Origin: Termitomyces sp. T153
Taxonomy: Eukaryota; Basidiomycota; Agaricomycetes; Agaricales; Lyophyllaceae
NCBI GenBank assembly: GCA_018296165.2
Contig: JACKQL020000029.1
Span: forward strand, 248,001 to 312,000
Direction of reading: 5' to 3'
DNA: 64,000 bases
The translations under genes were made by a program, and so were the position numbers. This document shows positions 12,422 to 23,353 of the stretch, piece by piece; within the stretch, counting starts at the first letter, position 1, and the number at the start of each line of letters is the position of its first letter. The notes beneath the pieces are model-generated. The model did no database searches. It was given only the letters and a program-made list of their open reading frames with translations, and was not told where the DNA came from.

Positions 12422-13166
12422 TGGAACTTGGAAGATATAGGGCTAGGGGTTCACTGGGGATTTTAGTGGATTGGACTAGGTCTGTTCAGCCAAGATAACC
12501 GAGGGGAATGGGGCTTGTGAGTCGTGGATAGGTCCTCGACGTCGAGTCTGTGGACTGCTAGAAACAAACTAGAAACACGAGGATTGTAGGAACGAATCCT
12601 CGAATACTGTGTGACGTTTGGTCTAGACGAGACCAGCGGAGCCTGCCGGTCTAGCGAAGTACGTGGTCAACGCAAGGAACGACGAGCAGACGACGGCGAC
12701 AACGAGCAAAGGCTGCAATAAAACGGTCTGCACCTGGTGGGAAAGGCAAGAGTTTGTGTTGGCCTTGTTGTCACTCTCAAAAGGAAACAGTGCCACACAT
12801 CATCACAAGTACTTTCCATCACCACTTGAAACAGTCAGTGAAACTGCCGGCCAACCACGCCGTTGGCCTCACTGGCAACGGCCTGGACCTGCCTACTACT
12901 TGGGCTTTCTGCTTTTATTTCTCCATGGTTGTACTTTGATTTTAATAACAGTGTTTCTCGGCCTAACATTCTAGTGTTGAGCTTCCAAACTTGTCTGTCC
13001 ATGAACGCATTCTCAGCACCATCAATCTCTGTTTCGATGCAGAGACAATGATTCTGATGAGATGCCGAATATAAAGATTTCGCAAGCTCTTGACCATCTT
13101 CAAAGACGTCCTACACTCGTTTACACACCACTGTCGTTACTGGCTGACCTTACAAATATTGATCGA
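12422..13166. other. Divergent intergenic region between VTS1 and a membrane-protein gene
   Basis: Both flanking genes point away from this 745-bp interval, so it should contain both promoters. Open stretches in it have no conserved motif. Confidence 0.5.
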
Positions 13167-14303
13167 ATGAACGTCTCACGACTCTTTTTGCTTAACCTTC
13201 TACTTGTGATATCGGTCGCTCTTCATATTCCCGGCCAGATTGCGTGAGTACTGTAGAAGAGCATTTCAGATATGCATTTATTAGAATTTCTAGATCACCT
13301 TGTGCCTGTAATGTCCCCGTCAACTCGTAAGCTATGTTTTCAGCCTCTTCTAAATTGGTTAATGCTCTGTACACAGTTTCCTGTAAGCTACGTTTGCAGT
13401 AACACAGCTATCTATACGTGACGATCACTAGAGAGAGCCGACCAGCGCGGACTACTTCGAGTGCGCCCCCCAAACCTAGGTGAGGCTTTATTACTCTGTA
13501 ATCGAATCACTTGATTGAAAGATCAGGCGATCCATTTCTGCGTGCGTGAAGGATTCACTTAACGCATTCAAATACTCTAACTGTCACAAATCCCTCATCT
13601 CATGGCTCGATTTCGTGCACTATCATGTTAGTAGTGCACTTAGGTATGCTGTATCCTTGGGACCTTCTGCAACATCATCGCAGTCCGTTTCAACTACGAA
13701 GGATACCGGTGCTGACTCTACTTGTCTCACGATGACGGCGCCGAGCGTCCCAACACCTATCCTAATCGCTTCCTCAGTGACCGCGACCAAATTCGATCCG
13801 TTGGCCATCAGCGCCATCATTATTGGATCGATCGCTGGAGTTCTTCTCATTTTGGCCATCATATTTATAGTCTCCATCGTTTGGAAAAGGCGGCGACAAC
13901 AAAATGATCGCCTAATTGCACGTCCTTTTTGTGCGTCTTTCCGTACTCAATGTTCTCGTACTCCGAACACATTAAAAGTTGCTTTTTTGCAGTGCAAAGA
14001 ATGCGCACCCTTTCCGCAATACTTGAGATGAGTATCCGTGAGTCCGGGACCGCTCGTATGGATAGAACACCTTCGAATTCGAGGCTGGCAAGAGACGCTC
14101 CAGCTGCTGAGAGCAACATCGTCAACCAAGAAGATGTAGAACTACCTGAATCTCAACAGAATACCATCGTCAGTCCAGAACCTGATAACCCGGCGGAGAT
14201 GCTCAGACAGGAGAACGAGCGGCTTCGCCAAGAGAACGAGCTATTGCGGCTCATGGCGAGTGGTTCCCCTCAACCAGTACAAACTCATCGCCTCCGTCAT
14301 TGA
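13167..14303 (+). CDS. Predicted single-pass membrane protein with C-terminal leucine-zipper-like tail
   Basis: Not recognised as a named family. The ATG at 13167 encodes a strong signal peptide, MNVSRLFLLNLLLVISVALH, followed by a donor GTGAGT. Small, poorly resolved exons between about 13290 and 13600 seem to encode a Cys-containing extracellular part (SPCACNVPVNS; TSADYFECAPQT). A Ser/Thr-rich stalk follows (VSLGPSATSSQSVSTTKDTG), then one transmembrane helix (AISAIIIGSIAGVLLILAII) and a basic stop-transfer KRRRQQ. After an intron of about 50 bp (13950-13999) the cytoplasmic tail ends with heptad-like EMLRQENERLRQENELLRLM and a stop at 14301-14303. This layout of signal peptide, Cys/Ser-rich ectodomain, transmembrane helix and short coiled tail is common among uncharacterised agaricomycete surface proteins. 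The first exons need transcript evidence. Confidence 0.55.
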
Positions 14304-14578
14304 TAAATTAGATGAAGACTTTAGAATTATTGGGATTCTTCTGCGGCGTTTATTTCAATGACGTGTTATGTACTTCACCACATATCTACCTACTTACATA
14401 TTCGCGGTCAATCAGTCTCATTTGTAATGGGCGGAGCCACCCGGAACCCGGCAATTAGTCAGCCTATCAACAAGCAATTTCCGTGACAACATTGACAAAT
14501 TGCCATACCCTGCGACGACGAACTTACAGCAACAAGTTGGTTCTCCTCGACGTCACTACTCAAAAAGATTATAGCCTT
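14304..14578. other. Short intergenic region upstream of the mitofusin gene
   Basis: This 275-bp interval carries the mitofusin promoter and 5' UTR. An in-frame reading without stop extends upstream to 14483, so an earlier ATG there (MTTLTNCHTLRRRTY) cannot be excluded as an alternative start. Confidence 0.4.
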
Positions 14579-17241
14579 ATGGCTCAGTCATACTACTCAA
14601 GTCGTGTGACGTCCCCGATAGCCTCTGCCTTCGATCCGGGTTCTACCATGAACAGCGAGAAGCACCTCCGGGCTGAGGACGTGCAGGAGGCTTATATGGT
14701 GCACAGAGACCTGTGAGTAATCGTATAGAAGATGTCGGTCATTATCTAGGTCTTACACGACGTACTAGCCTTGTTGGTGCTATTGACTCGACCAAGAGCA
14801 TTTTGAGCGACATTCGCAAATTTAACAAGGAGGAATGGGTTGTCCGTTATCCCCAACTCAAAGAACACTCAGTGGAGGGTTCTCATGAAGAAACTGTTTC
14901 AAGTACGACACGTCGAAGAGGAATACGTCGATCCCTGTCTTTCGCGGACGACCCATCATCTCAGACTGATGTCGTACTTGAACCCAGGAAAAGTATGACT
15001 CGTGCTATTACTCTAAATTCTATCGTGGATGCTCAGGATGAGGAAAATGATTCGATCTCTCCTTTAGACAAGGAAGACGACTCGCAGCGACTCCTCCCAT
15101 CGTCGGATTTCCATGTCCTACGACTGGACCTTAAGCTTGGAGCATCTGGCGCATCAAATTCAGCTGCTTCTTTAGTCTCTCAACTCGAAAAATCATCCAT
15201 CGCTAATCTTATCGACGACCGCATCACTTGCTCACTCAGCCACATCAATAAACTTCGCCAGCGCGTTGAAGACACCTCGTCCAAGGTCCTCGTCACCGGT
15301 GACTTGAACGCTGGCAAATCTACATTCGTCAACGCTCTCCTCCGCCGGGAGGTCATGCCTGTAGACCAGCAGCCTTGCACGACTGCCTTTTGTGAGGTCC
15401 ATGACGCCGCAGAAAACCAAGACAAGGAGGAGGTACACGTTACTAAGGAGGGCGTGACCTATGATATCAACGACGAGTCGACCTTCGTGCGGGGTTCCAT
15501 TGCGGACCTCGAAGATATCGTCGCTGGCAACGAGGAGAAGCAGCAGATGATCAAACTTTACCTTGCTGACACTCGGGCACCTTCGGAATCCCTCCTTAAT
15601 AATGGTGTTGTAGATATCACCCTGATCGATGCTCCCGGATTGAACCGCGATAGCCTTAAGACGACTGCTGTGTTCGCTCGGCAGGAGGAAATCGATGTTG
15701 TTGTCTTTGTCGTCTCTGCGGAAAATCACTTCACCCTTTCCGCCAAAGAATTTCTTTGGAACGCGAGCAATGAGAAGGCTTATCTCTTTATTGTTGTCAA
15801 CAAGTACGATCAAATAAAAAACAAAGAGAAGTGTCGACGGCTTGTCCTCGAACAAATCAAGCAGCTCAGCCCTCGCACGTTCGAGGATGCCCGAGACCTT
15901 GTTCACTTCGTCGACTCTGCCGCTGCTCTCCAACCTTACGCCGCCAACCCTGCTTTTGATGACCTTGAGTCGTCACTCCGTTCTTTTGTCCTCGTCAAGC
16001 GTTCAAAGTCCAAACTTCAGCCTGTCTCTACCTATCTCTCCCATCTTCTCTCTGACATTCAGCTGTTGGCCGGCGCAAATGCAATTGTTGCCGATACCGA
16101 GCTCCAGGAAGCCCGTGATCATCTCGACCAAGCCCGGCCGGTTCTGGAGAAGATGAAGAACGGCCGTGACGCCCTTGAGACCGGCCTAGAGAGTACAGAA
16201 GAAGGGTGTACGGATAAGGCTGTCACCAAGACCCGCACCATTCTCGCTCACGCTCTGGAGCGCGTTGGTCAAGGGAAGCTTGCAGTCGATAAGTCCCTCA
16301 TCCCTATGCCGTCGTACCCTGGTATTCTTGGAATTTGGAACTATGCTCGCGAGGTTCGTAGGGCCCTTCTGGCTAGTTTGGATGTCGCTGTCAAGCTCGC
16401 AGAAGATGAAGCGCGAGCCATCACGAGCGTTGGTGTCCAGACCATTAAGGACCTCGGCGAAGTTCATCTTCCCGATGGTGTGGAAAGAAGCCGACGCGTT
16501 TTCATGCCTGAAGCGATGTTCAGCACTGTCAGGCGAGGTGCGAAAGGTCACAAGAGTCGTCGGTCATCAAGTGGTGCCGTCGTTGCTGGAGGCGTTTATG
16601 GCCTCGGTATTGGACTTGCGCAACGCCCAGACATGCTCGAGACGACATTTGCCGACCTTTTTGACGTTCACCACCAGATATGGCTTCACTTTGGCGACGG
16701 CTCCCCCAAGGAAGACGAAGAGTCGTTGTCCTTGGTACCGAGTGCTTTGAGTGTTGTTAGCGTTGGCATTGGTGCATTGACCATGGTCGGCGGTCAGGCA
16801 GTTGGAGTTCGAAGTCTTCTCGAAGGTATACTCCGGATCACGGATCTCGTTGGCAACGAGTCGACCCGTAAATGGGCGGCACCTATATTTGGTGCAGTCA
16901 CTGTCGGCCTGACCGCTTACTTGATCCTGGAACTTCCAAGTTCAATTCCTCGAACAGTTGGCCGGCGTGTTCGTGCCTCTGTCACCCGCAAAGATCGAAT
17001 GCCGGAAGGCGAGCTGTTCATCGACGTCCATGCTGGACGTGTCAGCAAGGAGACGAGGAAGGTGTTAAGGCTGGCTTCGTGGGATTTACGGGAGCGTTTC
17101 AGGAACGCGATGGAAGAAAGGAACAAGGAGGTTAAGGGAGCTGAAGAGATGGAGAAGAAGGCGTTAAGAGCAAGGGAGTGGTTCGGCGATGTTGGACGAA
17201 GAACTGAGGAAATCCGGGTCAATGTCGAGCTGAATAATTGA
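14579..17241 (+). CDS. FZO1: Mitofusin/Fzo1, outer mitochondrial membrane fusion GTPase
   Basis: A dynamin-superfamily GTPase that tethers and fuses outer mitochondrial membranes. Exon 1 (14579-14712) reads MAQSYYSSRVTSPIASAFDP ... VQEAYMVHRD. A 56-bp intron (14713-14768, GTGAGT...ACTAG) joins it to LVGAIDSTKSILSDIRKFNK, the usual start of the mitofusin helical domain. The exon 2 frame contains an ATG at 14713, but it lies inside the intron. GTPase motifs: G1 GDLNAGKSTFVNAL, G2-region QPCTTAFCEV, G3 LIDAPGLNRD, G4 NKYDQ. The C-terminal half has two hydrophobic segments (ALSVVSVGIGALTMV; AAPIFGAVTVGLTAYLIL), which probably form the membrane anchor, followed by a charged helix (ETRKVLRLASWDLRERF) like heptad repeat 2. 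The predicted product has 868 residues, in the usual fungal Fzo1 range. It appears intact. Confidence 0.92.
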
Positions 17242-18009
17242 ACTACCGAAGACTATCGAAGAAGAGATCGTCCCTAGGCTCATAATGAGGACGACAGGAG
17301 TCCTATCCCCTAGCCGAAGGCTGATCTTGGATTCCGAAACACAATAGTAAAGATTGCGGCTGTGCTTGTTTATCCTGTGCTTATGCCTACAACCTTCTAA
17401 TTCCCTTCGTCCTGAACCGTTCCCTCTCGACTTTAATCGTTCGCCCGCACTCATCTCATTGGCTCGTCCAGAGAGGCGATACCTTCTTTCTATTCATAGA
17501 AGATAATGCTTTTTGCATTCATTTATGATGATTCTTCGACTTTTAAATTGCTCTCTTGTCCCTTCTTTTATATTTTATGTCTATACATGACCATTCACGA
17601 AATGTAACATACACAAATTGATTGTCGGTACATCAATCTTCCTTTTTTTTTTTTGAAGTTGTACCTCTGCTCCATCACGCATGACCAACGCCCACGGTTT
17701 GCTAGATACTCAGCGAGTGACGCGACTTTGTTATATTGCTCATGATTCATTTAGTCGCCATGAGTGTAACTACGACCCTATTGATATGCGCTACTTATAA
17801 CAATATAGAACCAGTTGAGTTACATGACTCTGCTCACATAATTTTCGGCCTTACTTAACGTCCACAGCCTGAAACATGTTTATAGTTAACATCGAGCCTA
17901 TCAATTACTAGAAGAGCCCAATGACTCGGAGACGGCTATAATATGTAATTGAGGCTCGGATGTGTTCTGCTCAGAGTACGAGATAGTCACGGGCTTCGAA
18001 CTGACTTGC
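17242..18009. other. Intergenic, 770 bp
   Basis: This is the 3' flank of the mitofusin gene. It contains an uninterrupted T run of about 13 at 17643-17655. No supported gene was found. Confidence 0.5.
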
Positions 18010-18560
18010 AAGGACAAGATACTAGCGGAGCGTGAGAAACTCTAACACACCAATTTCCCAACGTCAACCTTTTTTAGCCCCTTTTCCCCTCACGATACAT
18101 CGTTTCAATTCATATAACAAGGTCCGGACCTCCTACACTTTTTCCGCCACTCCTTTGGCTACGTCACACCCTCTCAGATCTCCCTCTTTGAACTCCAACT
18201 ATTAGCGTGGTACCGATACTGGAGTAGTGGCTACTCGTTAAGTAATCGGTTAGAGTTCGGCAAGGACCCGTTGAGTGTGGTTGTCATACCAAGATCTCTG
18301 TGCGATATTCGTACTTACCGAAAGAGGTTGTCGTTTTCCCAAGATCGTGAGTATTTCCTCTCTTGTTTAGTGTGGCATGTGATAAATCCTCAATGGTCAT
18401 TTAATCCTTCCAGCGGTCCGTGTGCCTAATTTCCGAGCGGAGCATAATGCGGTGATCATTTTGCTGCGAGAAGCTCAAGGTTTTTGTATGTAGATTTGTT
18501 TGGGAAGGGTGGAGATGCGTTTGGCCATGTGGAAGGTAAGAATGGTCATAAGTATGAATT
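18010..18560 (+). pseudogene. Remnant of a microsomal-type epoxide hydrolase gene
   Basis: Recognised by alignment with the better copy at 19.3-21.0 kb. AGATACTAGCGGAG and CACACCAATTTCCCA match 20170-20220. CGGACCTCCTAC...CCTTTGGCTACGTCACACCCTCTC matches 20280-20330. CCAAGATCGTG (18337-18352) and TTTGGGAAGGGTGGAG.TGCGTT (18512-18535, then AAGAATGGT) match 20770 and 20941-20990, including the codons for FGKGGGAFG. The 400 bp encoding the middle of the protein in the intact copy are missing, and no frame is open across the rest. It is a dead tandem duplicate whose 5' half was lost or is unrecognisable. Confidence 0.8.
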
Positions 18561-19269
18561 ATGGACCCAAGAACTTCCCAGTATGAAGAACTACCATATG
18601 CATTAGAATTGTAAGATAAGATCATTATGATAAAAGAAGATGAGATTGATGAGAAGAACGATCATAGGTTAGAAATGGAAATTTTTTGATGAAGCTATTG
18701 GTAGAGGGAAAAAATGCATTGCGGGTGTTGTCTCTGCTTGATCTCTGCGCCACACAGCTTACGACACATGCACAGTTAATACTCGAATTTTGCCGCATGG
18801 CACCATTTGAAGCGAGCCTTCTGAATCTTGGACGTCGTTCTTATGAATGAGTAATCAACTTCAGATGGCATTAATGGGGCCTGGACTGAGCTCGGGATGA
18901 TCATTGAAATCGTAAGGGTCAGGGCTAGCATGAACGCAAAAGATTGTGTACGTATTTGATGGTAAAGGTTAATCAGTGCAAGGAAATTGGGAACCCGATC
19001 ACGGAAAACGTCACGCGTTGGACCAGTCGAACCAGACTTGGACCAAGTTGTGCCATCACAAGAAGACTTCCGACTTCAATCCTTTTTCCAAGCCATTTCC
19101 ATAGTTCTGTTGTAAGTTGGCCTACCATGCCGGGCTTGCCTAAGAGTGCTGCTTGTGTACAGTTAGCACAGTCATTACTGGCCTCCTTCTTCTATCAGCC
19201 ATCACATAATCAAGAGAGGCGAAGAAACTGATTCTATGGCCTGCATTTGTCGAGAAGGAAAGATACTGC
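18561..19269. other. Intergenic, 700 bp
   Basis: Separates the epoxide hydrolase remnant from the better copy. No supported gene was seen. Any 5' part of the next gene upstream of 19270 is unresolved. Confidence 0.45.
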
Positions 19270-21001
19270 ATGAGCTACTTCGGCAAGCTCGGCATCGCCC
19301 GGCATCGCGGATATCAGACCAAACGCGAAAATGGCTGTAAATGGAACCATCCAAAGAAGTTCTACTTGTTTTATTCCACCGTGTCGATCCAAGGAGAAAC
19401 CCCGTTCGTTATAACTGTTCCTCATGAACAACTTTCTCTCTTGAGCCAAAAGTTAGCTTTAACAACCCTCCCCGATGAGATTGACGACGCAAGGTGGGAC
19501 TATGGGGCACCTCTTGCTGACATCACAAGGCTTGTAAACCGCTGGAAGAATGGCTTTGACTGGCGCAAGCAAGAGGCTGCGCTCAATGCCGAATTACCTC
19601 AGTTTACGCGAGATATCGCTATTGAAGGCTACGGGACCTTGAATATTCACTATGTGCACAAGAAGAGCCAAATCAAGGGTGCCATTCCTTTACTGTTTGT
19701 TCATGGATGTAAGTACACTCTTACTTACTACCCTACTCACTCTCAAATTTCCAAATACAGGGCCAGGAAGTTTCATCGAAGTTCGCAAGGTTTTACCCCT
19801 TCTCATTGAGGCTTCTCCGGACCATCCTAGTTTCCACGTCGTAGCAATTAGTCTCCCTGGATATGGTTTTTCTACTGCACCTTCTAAGAAAGGCTTTGAA
19901 ATTCCCCAGTATGCTGAGGTGTGCCCCTGAGTATGTTCGCAAACTTTTGGTATTTTTGTAACAGCAACCCAGGTAGCCCACAGATTGATGCTTGCACTTG
20001 GCTATGGTGAATACGGTGAGAGAATCGGCTGTTCATTCATCTAAATTTCTTAGTGTCATTTTGTATCATAGTAACTCAGGGAGGTGATTGGGGATATAGG
20101 GTTTGTTCTTTGTGCACAGTCAAAGAGATTGGTTGACCTTGCCTTTCGATGAATAGATTACACGCAAGATAGCGGAGTTGTATGGACCCAAACATAGCAA
20201 GGCATGGCACACTAATTTCCCAATGTAAGTCCCCTTCAGGCCTTTTCCATGACCCGTATCACTATTATGCAAAAAGATCCGGACCCCCTACGATCAGCCG
20301 CCCTCTCCTTTGGTTAAATCACGCGCTCTCAGCGTTACCTTTCCTTTCTTACAGCAAACGCGAGATAGGGGGATTTGAGCGCACTGTGTGGTTCCAACGG
20401 TGGGGTCGTGGTTATTTTGCGGAGCAGACTACTCGCCCCCAGACAGTTGGGTATAGCTTGACGGACTCGCCTGTTGGATTGCTGGCGTGGATTTACGAGA
20501 AACTTGTGGAGTGGACGGACAGTTACAGGTGGGATGACGACGAAGGTACGATCTTGTTCCCTTTACAGGAACTCAAACTCATTTTGTCCTTGTCAGTTCT
20601 CACCTGGGTCTCTATATACTGGTTCTCGCGGGCAGGCCCAACAGCGTCAACCCGCATCTACTACGAGGCTTTCAAGGCTGCAGATGGCAAGGATATGTTC
20701 TCTCTCGTTGTACACACCAAGATTCCTGTGGGATACTCATACTTCCCAAAAGAGCTCGTTATTTCACCAAGATCGTGTGTATTCCCACTTGTTTGATATA
20801 GACTAGAATTCGTCTAATGATCTCATCATTTCTAGCTGGACACAGGTTCCTAACCTGGTATTTCAGGCAGAGCATGAGGAAGGTGGGCACTTCGCCGCGT
20901 ATGAAAAGCCCGAAATCCTTGTGGGAGATTTGAGGAAGATGTTTGGGAAGGGTGGAGGCGCGTTCGGGGTTGTGAAGGACAAGAATGGTTACGATGCTTA
21001 A
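19270..21001 (+). CDS. Microsomal-type epoxide hydrolase (alpha/beta hydrolase); integrity uncertain
   Basis: Epoxide hydrolases of this EPHX1-like family open epoxides to vicinal diols. Conserved blocks run in order: N-terminal EHN region (LALTTLPDEIDD, DYGAPLADITRLVNRWKNGF, YGTLNIHYVHKKS), oxyanion loop HGWPGSF (split by the intron at 19711), SLPGYGFS, a short exon AHRLMLALGYGEY, the nucleophile Asp in GGDWGY, ITRKIAELYGPKHSKAWHTN, GYSLTDSPVGLLAWIYEKLV, FSRAGPTASTRIYYEA, and the catalytic His in EEGGHFAAYEKPE, ending ...GVVKDKNGYDA, stop 20999-21001. Two problems stand out. The family N-terminus begins near 19400 without an ATG, so the in-frame ATG at 19270 adds unusual residues. Near 20224 the frame breaks: the conserved continuation GLFHDPYHY is in another frame. 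Removing a GTAAGT...TTACAG segment (20226 to about 20354) restores a frame but deletes about 40 family residues. It is either a divergent functional gene or an early pseudogene. Confidence 0.7.
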
Positions 21002-21589
21002 GTGGACGAAAGATATCTCTACGGCTACCTGATGTATATATGCATATGATTGATGGTACTCCGAGGAATTATACGAAATTCCCCGGACAAAGGGGTAATG
21101 ATAGCTCCAGACTGTGAAATGCAGTATGAACATAAACATTGGAGTGTGACCACTGGGATAATAGTAGTTTGAATAGCTGAAGTTTCGAGAGCAGAAGAAT
21201 TCTACCATCATGCTGCCGGAGGATCGATTGTACAGAGAACTCTTTTGAACACACGAATAGGGAACAAAAGAGAATAAACATGATGGGACATGAGATATCA
21301 TGTCAAATTGCTCTTTCTCTCATTCCTAAGTCTGCACAGATCGCATACAGATCTTGGATCAAATTCATCTGGCTGGTGTTCGCCGCCATGATATACATCC
21401 ATAAAATGTTGAGAAATGACCTATTTGAGCCCCAATGAAGGCGCGAAAAGGCACGAAATGGGTCAAGTCAAGTTTTCTGCAAGAATTACTTGCATACAAA
21501 CGGTTTACTTGGATGCCGAGCTCGTTTCCGGAGTGCCGTTTTCTCAGAAATTTCTCTCCCAGGTGCTGTCTCTACTTCAAAAAAACCAC
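21002..21589. other. Intergenic region between epoxide hydrolase copies
   Basis: 3' flank shared by two convergent epoxide hydrolase copies. The long minus-strand open frame across 20759-21301 is out of phase with, and antisense to, the real 3' exon, and has no conserved motif. Confidence 0.5.
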
Positions 21590-22930
21590 TCTTTCCTTCA
21601 ATCACTACGAATCGAACATTGCTCTCAAGTTTACGACAAGAACTTACGATTCCTCAAAAGCGGCGAAGTAGTCGCCACTCTCTTGCTTAGATTAAGAAAT
21701 CAGGTTGGGCACTTTATAGATACCAGCCGACAAGGTACTCAGTGATAAGACCAATTTTGAACGAAAGACAACAACGTACATATACCTTCTCGGGAGGCTG
21801 ATAGTCAGAGAAGTACGATGCCCGAGAGGAATAGTTGTGCTCTCCTGAGTGGCGAGGGCTCCTAAACCTACCAATTTTATTACCTCATAGTATATCCTGA
21901 ATGATGCAGCCGGCCCCGCGTGCGAGAATTCTAGATTGAAATCCACGTCAGGACTATGGAAAGTTTGATGGATTGTCTTCCGTCTACAAATAGTAAGCAA
22001 GGACGGCGTACTTCCGTTATCTTCGACCGATATATACAAACCAGTAGTCTAGAGAATCTGGGAAAGTGTTGATTGAATGGCGAAGTATCTGCCTAGCTGT
22101 CGTGAGAAAAACTGAGGAACGCGAAAAGGTCGGTTTTTTCGCGCTCAGTGTACATGGGAGGTAAGATAGGAGGTGTGAGATAAGTAGGAGTGGGCGTTTG
22201 TTTAAGGGGGGAGAGTTTGGGTAAGGTATTGATCCGGGGAATGATGTCCGAAAAGACTCATATTGGAAATTTGTGTGTCAGGTCTGCTTTTGTGTAATTT
22301 ATCAGTAACTTAAAGTCAACACAAGCCCAGGGGCCGAACAAAAAAATGAGTGCACCATACCGATCATACCCCAATGCCAGCATGAGTTTATGCGCCACCT
22401 ACGAAGATCAAAAGTCAAAGCGACAAACAGGTCTAGGCTAGGTCTGCGTACTCCTGCGTACTAGTTCAAAGCAAAGCCTTTCTTGGCAGGAGCAGCGGAA
22501 AACTCAAATCCAGCAAGCCTTAATGTGACGACGTAGAAGCTCAGACATTCCTGCGGCGCATCGACAAGGAGTGACAGGATCTTACGGATCTCCAAGAAAG
22601 CATTCTGGCCTACATGCATATTCCGGCGATCTCAGTACGCGCCTTCGGAATAAAAAAGCAAAAAGAATTTACAACTGTGGACAAAACAGAAAGGAATGGC
22701 GCACTTAACCGCACTCCGTTTATCAATATAGTGTATATCCAATGAGCCGAAACCTTCCACGGGGATATCGTGCATGAATGGGGGCAATTCTACATTGAGT
22801 GCTGCCTCCTATCTTTGCCAGTCGTAACCTGAAGAGACGCTTGATATCAGACAGAGGGGCACCATATGCTGTCCCAGCATCCTCGAGCTCGTCAGGGAAG
22901 ACGACAAGGCTTAACTTCTGCAAGCTGATA
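21590..22930 (-). pseudogene. Decayed microsomal-type epoxide hydrolase copy
   Basis: Read on the minus strand from about 22930 to 21590, it keeps recognisable family pieces in the right order. They are QKLSLVVFPDELEDAGTAYG and APLSDIKRLF (N-terminal EHN region, 22920-22810); SFYVVTLRLAGFEFSAAPAK (22545-22480, equivalent to SFHVVAISLPGYGFSTAPSK of the plus-strand copy); SHAGPAASFRIYYEVIK (about 21925-21870); and GDYFAAFEES followed by a stop (about 21680-21650, equivalent to GGHFAAYEKPE). The catalytic His has become Tyr. Frames change between blocks, several stops interrupt them, and the segment with the nucleophile Asp is not found. It is inverted relative to the other two copies. Confidence 0.8.
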
Positions 22931-23353
22931 ATCTGTCGCCATTATGAGTCAACCATGGTCAGACATGCATATGTATCCCCTCTTCGTTCTCTTCTTTGAC
23001 TCAGTCCCCCTTTAGCCATACCTATCCCCGACTCCCTCTAGCCGAGGCACAATCTAAAGAATATTCCATGTGAATTTGATTCAAGTGGTTGAATTCGTCA
23101 TGAGGAATGCATAGACTGGTAAAGATTGGAGGCAGCAACAACTACTATGTACCAGCTTAAATGTGCCAGCAATAATCGTTATCCAGCGTAGCCTGCCGAT
23201 TCTGTTTACAACGTATCCGCAAGTTCAAGGTGACGGGGTAAAACAAAAGATACGATCAAGGAGCCATTAAATAGTCTATGTAGGTATTGGGAGTACACAC
23301 ATTTATTACGGCAAGGCGATCTAGTATAGCTCCCTGCTCGAGGACTCTCTTCT
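22931..23353. other. Intergenic, 420 bp
   Basis: Lies between two pseudogenes. No supported feature was seen. Confidence 0.5.

Noticed and set aside
15232..15933. 233-codon open frame on the minus strand inside the mitofusin gene
   Set aside because: Antisense shadow of the GTPase domain; no conserved motif, no promoter or splice signal, whereas the plus-strand frame carries all GTPase motifs.
20759..21301. 180-codon minus-strand open frame over the epoxide hydrolase 3' exon
   Set aside because: Overlaps the real exon antisense, aromatic-rich nonsense composition and no family resemblance.
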